From contig NZ_NFHL01000001.1 in NCBI RefSeq assembly GCF_002161355.1, positions 558,001 to 622,000 of the forward strand: 64,000 nucleotides of DNA. Reading direction: 5' to 3'. Source of the DNA: Lachnoclostridium sp. An76. GTDB taxonomy: Bacteria > Bacillota > Clostridia > Lachnospirales > Lachnospiraceae. The position numbers and the translations under genes are program-made. The notes beneath the pieces were generated by a model. The model searched no databases. It had not been told where the DNA came from and saw only the letters and a program-made list of their open reading frames with translations. Below are positions 27,584-37,260 of this stretch, piece by piece. Position 1 is the stretch's first letter, and each line of letters opens with the position of its first letter.

Positions 27584-29137
27584 CTAATTCAATTGTTCCC
27601 CTTCCGTAAGGGTCCTTCCCTCTTCTACCACATTTGTCAGGTGGATGATCTCATCCACTACCATCTCATCCGGATAGATCACATATACCAGATCATTCGG
27701 CATAGAATAAGGATAATCCTCACCATCAAAGCCCGTCGCAGCCACAGATTGGATCGTCCACTCCGCACCTGTGCTGAGCTGATACTTCACAAGCGAATTC
27801 AGCTGACCCTGTGATATATTTGTCTCGACTCCTTCTCCCACCTGGTCAAGTATGCTTCCTGCTTTCAATAACATCGTCGGGGATAATACTTTCTTCAGCA
27901 TAGCTGTGATCACCGCCTGCTGGTTCCGTCCCCTCTGGTTATCGCCGTCGACCAGGTTGTGGCGTTCACGGCAGAACGCCAGTGCCTGCTGTCCGTTGAA
28001 ATGATTGTATCCTTCCGAAACCGCCATTTCATATCCGGATTCCCATCCCGTGTTAAACGCATAATCCGAATACACATCTACTCCGCCGAGAATATCTACG
28101 ATCTCGATCAATGAAGTAAAGTTCAGCCGCACATAATAATTAATATCTGTCTCATATAATTCCCCGAGCGTTGCCATAGAAGCGTCTATGCCATATGTCC
28201 CTGCATGGGTCAGTTTATCATTCATCCCGTCTGAAATACCCGGTATGGGGACAAAATAATCTCTCGGGGTAGTCACAAGAAGGATCTGGTATGTCGTAGG
28301 ATTCACAACTGCGATAATGTTCACATCGCTCCGTGCCGAATCCCTTCCCTCCTCATCTCTGTCGTCTCCATATACATCAAGACCGCTGATATATACGGTA
28401 AACGGCGCCTTTGTGAGGCTGTCGTCTTCCTCTGAGCCTCCGAAGTCAAGCTTTGTCTCTATCTCATGCCTGTACAGGATTTTGATCTGGTCACTATACC
28501 CTTCTACTGCCTCGTCCATCAATTCGGTATACGACTGGTTATATATGATCGCCTGTACCTCTCCCGACACCAGAGCCTCGGCCTGTTCCTGGACGGATCC
28601 GTATTCTGTCATATTCAGGTCGTTAACGCCAAGCTGATCCTCAATATCCAGAACAGCTGCCTGCATATTATCCGCGCCCTGCTCAAACTGAACGCCATAT
28701 ACATATTCTGATGCCTCTTCCAGCGTCTCCGCCGGATCGTCTGACAATACGGCTACGACCATACTGTCTACTTTAGTCCCTCCGCTTGTTATCATTGCAA
28801 ACATATCATTCGTCTTCGCAACGTAATATGTCCCCAAAGCGAGCACAGCGACCATCAGCAGACTGTACAGCTTCCCCGGTATCCCTCTCTTTTTCCTTGC
28901 GGCCTGCGACACAAATGTGATGCACCACAGGAAAAAGAGGACCATCGCTGCAAGTCCCAGATATTTCAGCGGGAGCATGTCCAGAAGGATGACAACTCCC
29001 ATAAATGCCAGGCTGACTAACGCCTGGAGTACAAGGCAGAAATTTCCAAACCCATTCTTTTTGGGACGCGCACTGCCTTTTCCCCTTTGTCTGTTCTTTT
29101 GTCCGGTCCTTTCGGATGTGCCGTGTCTAGTAGCCAT
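27584..29137 (-). CDS. LytR-CpsA-Psr (LCP) family glycopolymer-wall ligase
   Basis: A 517-aa protein. A basic cytoplasmic tail (residues 1-32) is followed by three close helices (about 33-55, 58-76, 85-103) and a large extracellular part. An accessory domain spans about 110-240, then the LCP domain (about 255-475) with DSARSDVNIIAVVNPTTYQI, LLVTTPRDYFVPI, YYVRLNFTSLIEIVDILGG and FCRERHNLVDGDNQRGRNQQ, which hold the conserved Asp and Arg residues. LCP enzymes move undecaprenyl-linked polymers onto peptidoglycan, a likely final step for the glycan encoded at 0.6-12.7 kb (inference). Length and layout are normal for Clostridia. Confidence 0.92.
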   Translation of the reverse strand: MATRHGTSERTGQKNRQRGKGSARPKKNGFGNFCLVLQALVSLAFMGVVILLDMLPLKYLGLAAMVLFFLWCITFVSQAARKKRGIPGKLYSLLMVAVLALGTYYVAKTNDMFAMITSGGTKVDSMVVAVLSDDPAETLEEASEYVYGVQFEQGADNMQAAVLDIEDQLGVNDLNMTEYGSVQEQAEALVSGEVQAIIYNQSYTELMDEAVEGYSDQIKILYRHEIETKLDFGGSEEDDSLTKAPFTVYISGLDVYGDDRDEEGRDSARSDVNIIAVVNPTTYQILLVTTPRDYFVPIPGISDGMNDKLTHAGTYGIDASMATLGELYETDINYYVRLNFTSLIEIVDILGGVDVYSDYAFNTGWESGYEMAVSEGYNHFNGQQALAFCRERHNLVDGDNQRGRNQQAVITAMLKKVLSPTMLLKAGSILDQVGEGVETNISQGQLNSLVKYQLSTGAEWTIQSVAATGFDGEDYPYSMPNDLVYVIYPDEMVVDEIIHLTNVVEEGRTLTEGEQLN

Positions 29138-29206
29138 TATCTAAAAATCCTTTTCTTTCTTATCTTTCGCATAAGTGCCTGGCTTTCCGCTGCACCTGCG
29201 TGCTCA

Positions 29207-30124
29207 TCACTTATAAAGAGGGGATGGATAGACGCCGCTCTCCACCAGTTTTCTCACCGCATCCACCACAGTCTCCCTGTCCTCTTTGTATGTCACGCCG
29301 AACCACTGGTCTTCCGACTTGAGGACTTTTACACTGATCTTTCCCGATGCGAGGAGATCTCCGATGATTGTCGGGAGCAGATACTCTGCCTTCAAGTCTT
29401 CCGCAGCGGTATCGTCCAGGAAACGTTCAAACCCGGATCCCAGGATCTCAAAAAACGCCGGGGTCAGCCCCCACATATTCATGGATACCGGAGTTTCTGC
29501 ATCCAGCAGCTTTACTTTGCCCGCTTCACGGAGCACAGCCTGCCCGCCGTCTTTTTCTATATTATGGGTTTCCACGATACCTGTCAGCATCCCCTGTCCG
29601 TCAACCTTACAGAGTCCTCTTGTCACTCCGCCATTGTCACTCAGCGTATTTTTTAATACAAAACTGACCATACAAATCTGTATTTTACCAGTATCCGGTA
29701 TCGTTGTCAAATAATCATAAGCTTCACGGAAAGCGCTCTTCCCATAATAATCATCCGCATTGATCACCAGGAACGGGGTATCAACCACATCTTTACAGCA
29801 GAGGATCGCCTGCCCGGTCCCCCACGGCTTTGTCCTGCCAGAGAACTTTGTCTGATATTTTTCCGGGATATCATCCAGCTCCTGATAGACGTAGTCCACA
29901 TCTGCCTGCTTCTCTATCCGTTTTCCGATCACTTCCTTAAAGTCTTTCTCCAGGTCCTTTCTGATCACGAAAACGATCTTATCGAACCCTGCTTCCAGAG
30001 CGTCATGGACAGAATAATCCATGATGATCTCGCCGCCCGGACCTACTGGCGCGAGCTGCTTGATCCCGCCTCCAAACCGGCTGCCGATGCCGGCCGCCAT
30101 GATCACAAGTGCTGCTTTTGACAT
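29207..30124 (-). CDS. sugar-phosphate nucleotidyltransferase family protein
   Basis: A 305-aa protein with the nucleotidyltransferase loop ALVIMAAGIGSRFGGGIKQL at the start and FLVINADDYYGKSAF (metal-binding Asp) near residue 120. The pattern resembles UTP- or dTTP-sugar pyrophosphorylases but is a distinct group common in Clostridia, with no exact substrate known to me. It may supply an activated sugar for wall or capsule synthesis; its neighbour is an LCP gene, which agrees. It has a strong AGGAGGAG ribosome site and lies 67 bases after the HPr gene. Confidence 0.8.
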   Translation of the reverse strand: MSKAALVIMAAGIGSRFGGGIKQLAPVGPGGEIIMDYSVHDALEAGFDKIVFVIRKDLEKDFKEVIGKRIEKQADVDYVYQELDDIPEKYQTKFSGRTKPWGTGQAILCCKDVVDTPFLVINADDYYGKSAFREAYDYLTTIPDTGKIQICMVSFVLKNTLSDNGGVTRGLCKVDGQGMLTGIVETHNIEKDGGQAVLREAGKVKLLDAETPVSMNMWGLTPAFFEILGSGFERFLDDTAAEDLKAEYLLPTIIGDLLASGKISVKVLKSEDQWFGVTYKEDRETVVDAVRKLVESGVYPSPLYK

Positions 30125-30191
30125 AATCCTCTCCTCCTTTTCTCAGGAACACCTTGTCTCTTTCTGTCTCCGCATGCCCTATGGTCTGATC

Positions 30192-30467
30192 TCACTCTCC
30201 GAGCCCGTCTTCTACAAGCTGTACCATTGTGCCGAGGGCATCTTCTTCATCCGATCCTTCACATATGATCTCTATCTCATCTCCACTCTTAATGCAGGAA
30301 CCGAGCACGCTGAGCACGCTCTTTGCATTTGCCGTCACGTCTTCATGCCTGGTCTTTTTCAGGACTGTGATCTTGCAGTCAAACTGCATCGCTGTCTTAC
30401 AGAACAGTCCTGCCGGCCTGAGATGAAGGCCTGTCGGATTCTTGATCCTGACTTTCCCCTTTACCAT
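30192..30467 (-). CDS. ptsH: HPr-family phosphocarrier protein
   Basis: A 91-aa protein. PTGLHLRPAG places the phosphorylated histidine at residue 15, and NAKSVLSVLG gives a regulatory serine at residue 50 (Ser46 in Bacillus HPr, shifted by a four-residue insertion). The end is the usual EEDALGTMVQLVEDGLGE. It carries phosphate from enzyme I to PTS permeases and, when Ser-phosphorylated, acts with CcpA. It might be a second HPr/Crh-type copy, because no ptsI is adjacent. The location behind cdaA-cdaR is notable. AAGGAG ribosome site. Confidence 0.9.
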   Translation of the reverse strand: MVKGKVRIKNPTGLHLRPAGLFCKTAMQFDCKITVLKKTRHEDVTANAKSVLSVLGSCIKSGDEIEIICEGSDEEDALGTMVQLVEDGLGE

Positions 30468-30529
30468 CCGTATCCTCTCCTTATCATCTTTTCATATAAG
30501 CGTCTGATAATATCTCATGCAGCCTTTTT

Positions 30530-31819
30530 CTATTCTTCTCCGCCCTGGCTGCCCTGATCTCCTTCCGATGCTTTTTCCGCCAGGGTAAGCTGTACCGTCA
30601 CCTGTCCGTCCTGGCTGATCCCTGCGGGAAGATTCACTTTTACAGGGACGTCATAAGTGCCCGGTCTGTCGTAATCGCTCAGATCTACCGAAACCGCATT
30701 GCTGATGTCCAGCGTGTCAAGCAGATCTTCATCCCCTGTAAACCGGAAGGTTATCTCCGCATCCGGTTCATAGCTCACCTGCAGGTTCTCCGCCAGATTG
30801 TTGATCCTTATGGAGCTCACCATAAAATCAATGGAGAGCGTACCTTCCTGCTCGATCTTAACAGTAACTTTGACATTTCCCGAATTCTCATCTACCAGCT
30901 CTACGCCCTCCGGAAGATAAGGCGTAATATCTACTGACATCTCGATCGGCTCGGAAGCTCCACTGATATCGACCACAGATGCCGGAACATCAATCTCGCT
31001 TATCTTGTCGATATCTTCGCTCTTCCCGCATACCTGGACGCTCTCCGGGGTGCTGACACAGCCGCTGTATTTATATCCTTCTGCCGGTGATCCCTCCACA
31101 TCGAAAACAACCGGGATCCCTTTTACCTTCATCACTTCCACGGAAACCGAAAGTCCTTCTTCTCCCAGATTATTACTCATCTGTGTCTGGTTCAGCTCAT
31201 TTCCGTTTGCGTCATACAGGACAAGCGATGCGGGAAGGACAGAATCTTCTGAGACGCCTTCTACTTCATCGACCTGCGCCACTGCCCGGTCAACCTGGTC
31301 AAGGACTGACTCCGCTCCGGTTATGGTAACCTGGTCAGGTTCCACAGAGGCATCCCCCAAAATATATCCGTCCGCCAGTTTTACTCCCTCTGTATCTACT
31401 GTCAGGGACATGACTTTCTTTCCTGATTTTTCTCTCTGGATCGTGAGATTCCTGGGAATGGCTTCTGCGGTAACGGATTCTCCGCTGAATCCGTTTATCG
31501 TGACTTCTATGGGCACGAGCCTTCCGGTTGAGTCGATCTGTTTGATATCCGCTGTAGCCACGATGTTATCGCTGGTGAGCTTCTGACGCACTTCACGGGT
31601 CGCATAAACCACGACGGTGACTGTCCTGTCCCCCTCTACCTGGTATACTTCCCCGGCAGATGTTATAATATCATCGTTCAGGATCTGCACCGGGATATCC
31701 CGGAATGTGCTGCTCCCTACCGGATTGTCAAAATTTACTACTATGAACCAGAGAAATACAGCAAAGATGAATGCAATGACCTTTAATCCCAAATTCGTTG
31801 TAAGCTTATATTTCTTCAT
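30530..31819 (-). CDS. cdaR: YbbR-domain regulator of diadenylate cyclase
   Basis: About 429 aa: one N-terminal helix (GLKVIAFIFAVFLWFIVVNF) followed by four YbbR repeats outside the cell, each ending in a 'vP v.v.' beta strand pair. It binds CdaA and tunes c-di-AMP synthesis. I place the start at 31819, where ATGA overlaps the cdaA stop and AAAGG is suitably spaced, rather than at 31831. The acidic tail (EKASEGDQGSQGGEE) is unstructured. The usual next gene, glmM, is not here; HPr follows instead. Confidence 0.93.
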   Translation of the reverse strand: MKKYKLTTNLGLKVIAFIFAVFLWFIVVNFDNPVGSSTFRDIPVQILNDDIITSAGEVYQVEGDRTVTVVVYATREVRQKLTSDNIVATADIKQIDSTGRLVPIEVTINGFSGESVTAEAIPRNLTIQREKSGKKVMSLTVDTEGVKLADGYILGDASVEPDQVTITGAESVLDQVDRAVAQVDEVEGVSEDSVLPASLVLYDANGNELNQTQMSNNLGEEGLSVSVEVMKVKGIPVVFDVEGSPAEGYKYSGCVSTPESVQVCGKSEDIDKISEIDVPASVVDISGASEPIEMSVDITPYLPEGVELVDENSGNVKVTVKIEQEGTLSIDFMVSSIRINNLAENLQVSYEPDAEITFRFTGDEDLLDTLDISNAVSVDLSDYDRPGTYDVPVKVNLPAGISQDGQVTVQLTLAEKASEGDQGSQGGEE

Positions 31820-32679
31820 CTTCTGCGCCATCCTTTCCGTATAGTAAATCTCTTCTGTTCAGACTTCCTATACTGAATCTGGCTCAGCATTTCCCTTAAT
31901 TCTTCGCGTTTGATCCCGCGGGTGAGCCTGCCGCCCATAGCAGCGGAGACTAACCCTGTCTCCTCAGAGACGACGATCACGAGCGCATCACACACTTCAC
32001 TCATGCCAAGCGCAGCTCTGTGGCGCGTCCCCAGATCTTTGCTGATCGACATATTATCCGAGAGCGGCAGGTAACAGGTAGCTGATGTGATCCTGTCGCC
32101 GCGGATGATCACAGCGCCGTCATGGAGCGGAGTGTTGTGCTCGAAGATATTGATCAGCACCTGGGACGACACTTTACAGTCAAGTTCAATGCCTGTCATC
32201 TCATACTCATTGAGCCGGATCGCCTGCTCTACCACGATCAGTGCTCCTGTACACACACTTCCCATCTCATAGCATGCCCGGACGATGCTGTCCGCTGTCT
32301 CGTCTGAAAAGCGCTCGTTATCCCTGTTCTTGTCAAACGGGTTAATGCTGTTGAGTATATTCTTCTCTCCCAGTTTCTCCAGCGCGCGCCTCAGCTCCGG
32401 CTGGAATACGACCACTGCCGCTATCGCCAGCACATTGATGGACTGTGCCGCAAGGAAGAGGATCGTATGCATCTGAAAGATCCATGCCACAAGGATAAAA
32501 ACGCCCAGCATGATGATCCCCCGGAGGAGCATCCATGCCTTTGTATTCTTGATCCACAGCATGATCTCGTACACGATCACCGTAATGATCAGGATCTCAA
32601 TGATATCCATTATCTGGATCTTTGGGAAATACATACCATGTGTATAATTGTCGATGAAATTTCTCATCCAGCCTAACAT
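31816..32679 (-). CDS. cdaA: diadenylate cyclase CdaA
   Basis: A 287-aa protein with three N-terminal helices (about 25-90) and a DisA_N cyclase domain. Catalytic motifs are clear: LHDGAVIIRGDRI (DGA) and GTRHRAALGMSEVCDALV (RHR). It condenses two ATP into c-di-AMP, which controls osmotic balance, K+ transport and wall stress. The operon order is two small membrane-protein genes, cdaA, cdaR. Length and motifs are normal. Confidence 0.96.
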   Translation of the reverse strand: MLGWMRNFIDNYTHGMYFPKIQIMDIIEILIITVIVYEIMLWIKNTKAWMLLRGIIMLGVFILVAWIFQMHTILFLAAQSINVLAIAAVVVFQPELRRALEKLGEKNILNSINPFDKNRDNERFSDETADSIVRACYEMGSVCTGALIVVEQAIRLNEYEMTGIELDCKVSSQVLINIFEHNTPLHDGAVIIRGDRITSATCYLPLSDNMSISKDLGTRHRAALGMSEVCDALVIVVSEETGLVSAAMGGRLTRGIKREELREMLSQIQYRKSEQKRFTIRKGWRRR

Positions 32680-32697
32680 ACTGTGCCACCGCCTCGC

Positions 32698-33711
32698 TTA
32701 CTCGGTCTTCTCCTTATCAATGCCTAATTCTTTGCTCAGGCTCCTTGTTAGGAGAATGTCCTCTGTATTTCTGTTGCTGCTTCCTGTATCTTCTGTAATA
32801 TGCTTTACCTGTTTCTCCGGCGCAGATACTCCGACCTTTGGGATGGCCTTCACATAATAGTAGTATTCATCGTCCTCAAACTGGATATTCTCAGTCCGCG
32901 AATAATCCACCGAGAAGAAAAGGAATTCCAGCACTAAGCCCAATATGATGCCAAGCACTGCACTCGCCGCGATGGACACATAAGAAATATGCCCTTCCAG
33001 CACTACATTCCCCGCCGCCGCAACAACCAGGCAGACCACAGAACCTGATGCGGAAGCGATCTTCCACGCATTGCTGACAGCGCGGCTGCGGACTACATTC
33101 ACTACGAGGATCCCGATCACTACTGCCATGATCATAAGCCACATTTCTTTGTTCCCGAGCACCTGCTTTGTAAAGCCGGTAAGGCTTGCCGCAATACCGT
33201 CCGCGTCCGCACTCTTTAATGCTGCCGCGGATCCTTTTACAAAATCTACCATATAATAAGATATCACGCCGCACGCCGCCGGCACGATCCAGACCGGAGT
33301 CCCCATAAGCCCGAAAGCGACCGGGATCACAAAGGGGATCTTCAGCCCGAACGCCAGGGCCGCGATCAGGACCAGCCATGCCTTTTTCGGTGTGAACCTG
33401 AAATAAAAAATATACATCAGGAGGAAAATAACCGCGGATACGAGCGCGATCGGCAGCGACAGCGCATAAAAATGCACCAGTATCAGCACAGTTGCCGCCA
33501 TTACCATAATGATCATCGGGAGAAAAGTACAGATCACGGACAGCCCGACCGTACAGAACACGGATGATGCCATCTTCATGAACCCAATGTTATAATTGAT
33601 CAGCCCAAAAAGAAGGAGTCCCAACAGGAACTGGATCCCTTTCAGTATATAGACTGAATATGATGCATAGAGTCTCTGCAGTTTTTCTCTCCAGACTAAT
33701 AATGTACTCAT
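32698..33711 (-). CDS. uncharacterised polytopic membrane protein upstream of cdaA
   Basis: A 337-aa protein with eight or nine hydrophobic helices and a soluble tail. The tail contains DDEYYYYVKAIPKVGVSAPE, a tyrosine run that stands out, then a charged region ending DKEKTE. I do not recognise a characterised family; similar proteins occur beside cdaA in Lachnospiraceae as far as I recall. Start overlaps the preceding gene by four bases (ATGA), and the stop is 18 bases from cdaA, so all are likely co-transcribed. A role in c-di-AMP or envelope control is only suggested by position. Confidence 0.7.
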   Translation of the reverse strand: MSTLLVWREKLQRLYASYSVYILKGIQFLLGLLLFGLINYNIGFMKMASSVFCTVGLSVICTFLPMIIMVMAATVLILVHFYALSLPIALVSAVIFLLMYIFYFRFTPKKAWLVLIAALAFGLKIPFVIPVAFGLMGTPVWIVPAACGVISYYMVDFVKGSAAALKSADADGIAASLTGFTKQVLGNKEMWLMIMAVVIGILVVNVVRSRAVSNAWKIASASGSVVCLVVAAAGNVVLEGHISYVSIAASAVLGIILGLVLEFLFFSVDYSRTENIQFEDDEYYYYVKAIPKVGVSAPEKQVKHITEDTGSSNRNTEDILLTRSLSKELGIDKEKTE

Positions 33712-34112
33712 GATCTGTATATCTCCTTTTTCTTACTCATTTTTTCAAGGCGCGTTATATCCCGTAAATATTTCTTTACCCTCTGCTTGGCGCGGATATG
33801 CTTTTTGGAATAAAAATTCCCCGCTCCAATGCCATACAGGATCACAAGCACCAGATAGAGCGCCAGCGCGACTGCCACCAGGAAGATCAGACGCATGATA
33901 GTGATCCCTTCCAGGAGAGACTCCCCGAAACAGAGAAAGAGGATCCCGCCGAGCAGGACATACCCTGCTGTGATCCAGATCAGGGTGATCCATGTATTCA
34001 GGCTGGCATAGTCTTTCTTATAATAACCAGTGATCTTAAAATCTTCCTCGCCGTACTCTTTTTCATAAACCGCGGCCTTCGTCATCAGGCGTATCTTTCT
34101 CTTATCCAGCAT
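33708..34112 (-). CDS. small two-helix membrane protein, unknown function
   Basis: A 134-aa protein. A charged amino part (to about residue 40, with YGEEDFKITGYYKKDYASLN) is followed by two helices (about 42-62 and 72-96) and a very basic tail KKHIRAKQRVKKYLRDITRL, which probably lies on the inner membrane face. No known family. It overlaps the next gene by ATGA and appears to be the first gene of the cdaA operon. The 76-bp gap upstream contains A/T-rich promoter-like sequence shared with the comF end. Confidence 0.6.
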   Translation of the reverse strand: MLDKRKIRLMTKAAVYEKEYGEEDFKITGYYKKDYASLNTWITLIWITAGYVLLGGILFLCFGESLLEGITIMRLIFLVAVALALYLVLVILYGIGAGNFYSKKHIRAKQRVKKYLRDITRLEKMSKKKEIYRS

Positions 34113-34188
34113 AACGCTTTTACACGTCCTTCCTATGTACTTAGCTTCTTCTTAAATTCAGTCCATTATGTTTTAGTATATCATACAG

Positions 34189-34908
34189 TCAGAGGCCTTG
34201 TCCAATGCTTATGGTCAAAAAGTAGACATTTCGGCATCCCGCTTTTTTGAGCATTTTTGCCGCTTTTTCAACCGTTGCGCCCGTTGTATAGATATCGTCT
34301 ATGAGAAGAGCTTTTCCGCACGCATCCCATCTCCGGGACACTGCGAAAGCCCCCTGGAGATTGGCTGCTCTGCCGTCCGGGCCCAGCTTCTTCTGGGGTA
34401 CGGTTTTCCTGATACGGAAGAGAACATCCGTCCGGCATGGTATCCCGGTCAGGTCTGAGAGCTCCCTCGCGATCACTTCTGACTGATTGAACCCTCTCTG
34501 CCGTTTTCTGGACGCATGAAGCGGGATGGGGATGATCTCATCGATCCCCCAGTCCCGGATCTGGCCCCCGTACTGCCGCGCAAGCTCACCGGCAAAGATC
34601 CTTCCCCAGCTCCTCTTATTCTTGTATTTAAAACGGTAGACAGCGCCGGATACGGGATCCGCATGGAGCCACAGCCCTCTTCCCTGGTCAATGGCGGACC
34701 TCCGGCGCGCGCAGGTCTGGCAGTACTCCTGCGTCTCATCCCTGAGAGGCTTGCCGCAGTGCATGCACCGTGGCTCGCTGACACAGATGATCTTCTTCCT
34801 GCATGCCGCGCAGATCCCTTCTGAGGACAGCTTCCCGCAGAACGGGCATACCGGCGGATAGAGAAGATCCAGGAGCCTGCCTGCCAGGCTGCCCGGCAGT
34901 TTTCCCAC
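34189..34908 (-). CDS. comF: ComF-family phosphoribosyltransferase-like protein
   Basis: A 239-aa protein. An N-terminal zinc-ribbon has CPFCGKLSSEGICAACRKK and CMHCGKPLRDETQEYCQTC. The phosphoribosyltransferase domain has ALLIDDIYTTGATVEKAAKM (PRPP-binding motif) and KRQRGFNQSEVIAREL, the ComF signature. In competent bacteria ComF assists uptake or handling of single-stranded DNA in the cytoplasm; in Clostridia its role is less clear. It lies 41 bases after recD2, in keeping with a DNA-processing pair. Length is normal. Confidence 0.92.
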   Translation of the reverse strand: MGKLPGSLAGRLLDLLYPPVCPFCGKLSSEGICAACRKKIICVSEPRCMHCGKPLRDETQEYCQTCARRRSAIDQGRGLWLHADPVSGAVYRFKYKNKRSWGRIFAGELARQYGGQIRDWGIDEIIPIPLHASRKRQRGFNQSEVIARELSDLTGIPCRTDVLFRIRKTVPQKKLGPDGRAANLQGAFAVSRRWDACGKALLIDDIYTTGATVEKAAKMLKKAGCRNVYFLTISIGQGL

Positions 34909-34949
34909 GCCGCTCTTCTGCCTCTGCCCCTCTATCTGCCCCTCTATAT

Positions 34950-37172
34950 TTAAATACGTTCTCGGAATTCCCGTATCCTCTCCGCCAGGCTCGTATACCT
35001 TGCCTGCTCGTTTTTGTTTTGTATCATTTCCTGAAATACTGTATCACTCCCTATGATAGTAAGGCACTTTTTCGCCCTTGTCACCGCTGTATACAGCAGG
35101 TTTCGGTTGTAGAGAAGCCTTGGGCCCTGGAGGAGCGGGATGATCACCGCCGGATATTCGCTTCCCTGAGACTTATGCACGGTAATGGCATAGGCAAGCT
35201 CCAGCTCTTCCACTGCGTCAAATCCATACTTCACCCTGCGCCCCTCGTCAAACTCTACCTCTATGTTCTCTGTGTACTGGTTTATCTCCCTGATCACACC
35301 CATATCTCCGTTGAACACGCCCACGCCTTTGTCCACAGTAAGGCCAAACTTCGTCGTAACCTCCCACTCCAGCTGGTAATTGTTCTTGATCTGCATGACC
35401 TTATCCCCTTCCCGGAACAGACGGCCGTTGATCTCCTGCTCCGCTTTCTTCGGATCCTGGGGATTCAGGTAACGCTGAAGGATCGTGTTCAGCCGTTCGA
35501 CTCCCAGGAGCCCCTTCCGCGTAGGAGTCATGACCTGGATCTCACTGGGCTGGGCGCCCACATACCTGGGCAGCTTCTTCTGGATGAGCATAATAGCCAC
35601 CCCGATGATCGTATCCGCATCCTGGCGCCGCAGGAAGAAGAAGTCCCGGCTTTTATTGTCGAGGACTACCGGCTCCCCGGCATTGATCTTATGCGCGTTC
35701 ACCACAATATCGCTCTCCCCTGCCTGGCGGAAGATCCGGGTCAGGGTCACCACAGGGAAGCACTCCGAGGTGATAATGTCTTTCAGCACACTTCCCGGCC
35801 CCACCGAGGGAAGCTGGTCCACATCCCCGACCAGCACCAGCCTCGTCCCCGGCACGACTGCCGAGAGCAGGGCGTGCATCAGAGGCAGATCCACCATGGA
35901 CATCTCGTCAATGATGATCACGTCCGCTTCCAGGGGATTCTGACGGTTCCGCATAAATCCGCCCACACTGTCCGTCTCCTCCGGATTTACATTTACTTCC
36001 AGGAGCCGGTGGATAGTCTGCGCCTCATAGCCCGTGGCTTCGGTCATGCGCTTCGCCGCGCGTCCGGTGGGAGCAGCCAGCAGGATGCTCATGCCCTCGC
36101 TGTCAAAAAAGCGGATCATCGTATTGATGGTGGTCGTTTTTCCGGTACCGGGGCCTCCGGTCAGGACGAGGAGCCCGTGCTTGATGGATTCGATCACCGC
36201 CTTATGCTGCATCGCGTCCAGCTCGATCTGCTCGGTCTCTTCCACCTTCCTCAGTCTCCGCTCCATCATATCTTCCGGCATTTCGCAGTCAATATTCAGG
36301 TCATGGAGCATTTTCGCCGTATTCAGCTCCAGATAGTAATAGTGAGCAGGATAGATCCTGATCCCGTCCTCGCCTTCTTTCATCACAGTCTTTTTCTCAA
36401 TGCACAGGTCCATCACATGTTTGCTGATATCCTGTATCTCCACGCCGAGCAGCTCGCCTGCCCGGCGGACGAGCACTTCCTCCGGGAGATAGATGTGCCC
36501 CTCTCCCACAGCCTGCTGCAGCGTATAGAAAAGCCCGCTCTTGATCCGGTAATCAGAATCCGTATGTATCCCGATGCGCGCGGCGATCTCGTCAGCCGTC
36601 TTAAATCCCACACCCTCTATATTATCTGCCAGCTGGTAAGGGTTCTCTTCCAGAACTTTGTATACACGCATACCGTAATACTGGTATATCTTCGCGGCAA
36701 GTCTGGTGGAGATCCCATATTTCTGGAGATAGATCATCGCCTTGCGCATGTCCTTCTTCTCTTCCACCTGCTCTGCGATCTCTCTTGCCTTGCGCTCGCT
36801 GATCCCTTTGACTTCCGCCAGGCGCTCCGGCTCCTCTTCGATGATCCGGAAGGTGTCCTCTTTAAATTTCTTTACGATCCTCCCTGCAAGGGCAGCCCCC
36901 ACGCCTTTGACCGCACCTGAGCCGAGATATCTCTCGATAGACACCAGGTCCTCAGGTTCTTTCACCACATGGGATGACACTTTGAGCTGTGTGCCGTATA
37001 CATTGTGGTTCACAAACTCACCTATCAGCTCCAGCATTTCTCCTTCATTGATAAAATTAAAATTCCCGACGCAGGTCACTTCCCCGTCATCGTTTTCCAG
37101 ATGAAAGACCGTATATCCGTTTTCTTCATTCCGAAACACGATGTGCCCCACATATCCTGTGACTGTCTCCAT
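34950..37172 (-). CDS. recD2: ATP-dependent 5'-3' DNA helicase RecD2
   Basis: A 740-aa SF1B helicase. The N-terminal region has an OB-like segment and tandem helix-hairpin-helix motifs (GSGAVKGVGAALAGRIVKKF, then LAEVKGISERKAREIAEQV). The motor starts with VLTGGPGTGKTTTINTMIRF (motif I) and VIIDEMSMVDLPLMHALLSA (motif II). Motif VI is AITVHKSQGSEYPAVIIPLL. It unwinds DNA and acts in recombination and repair outside RecBCD. AAGGGAAGG ribosome site. A large open frame on the opposite strand inside this gene is only a shadow. Confidence 0.95.
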   Translation of the reverse strand: METVTGYVGHIVFRNEENGYTVFHLENDDGEVTCVGNFNFINEGEMLELIGEFVNHNVYGTQLKVSSHVVKEPEDLVSIERYLGSGAVKGVGAALAGRIVKKFKEDTFRIIEEEPERLAEVKGISERKAREIAEQVEEKKDMRKAMIYLQKYGISTRLAAKIYQYYGMRVYKVLEENPYQLADNIEGVGFKTADEIAARIGIHTDSDYRIKSGLFYTLQQAVGEGHIYLPEEVLVRRAGELLGVEIQDISKHVMDLCIEKKTVMKEGEDGIRIYPAHYYYLELNTAKMLHDLNIDCEMPEDMMERRLRKVEETEQIELDAMQHKAVIESIKHGLLVLTGGPGTGKTTTINTMIRFFDSEGMSILLAAPTGRAAKRMTEATGYEAQTIHRLLEVNVNPEETDSVGGFMRNRQNPLEADVIIIDEMSMVDLPLMHALLSAVVPGTRLVLVGDVDQLPSVGPGSVLKDIITSECFPVVTLTRIFRQAGESDIVVNAHKINAGEPVVLDNKSRDFFFLRRQDADTIIGVAIMLIQKKLPRYVGAQPSEIQVMTPTRKGLLGVERLNTILQRYLNPQDPKKAEQEINGRLFREGDKVMQIKNNYQLEWEVTTKFGLTVDKGVGVFNGDMGVIREINQYTENIEVEFDEGRRVKYGFDAVEELELAYAITVHKSQGSEYPAVIIPLLQGPRLLYNRNLLYTAVTRAKKCLTIIGSDTVFQEMIQNKNEQARYTSLAERIREFRERI

Positions 37173-37215
37173 TGCCTTCCCTTCTTACCTTCTCTTCCTG
37201 CCGCATTACATCAGA

Positions 37216-37260
37216 ACAGGGATGCGCTATCCAGCTCTGCTAAATAGCCCACATCCCTGT
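37216..37260. repeat. 9-bp perfect inverted repeat in the mreB-recD2 gap
   Basis: ACAGGGATG at 37216-37224 pairs with CATCCCTGT at 37252-37260 around a 27-base loop. There is no T-rich tail on either strand, so it is not a standard terminator. It may attenuate or stabilise the mreB-recD2 message. Confidence 0.4.

Noticed and set aside
34803..36920. A 705-codon open frame on the plus strand
   Set aside because: It lies opposite recD2, has no family-like motifs and the composition of an antisense shadow. All helicase motifs are on the minus strand.
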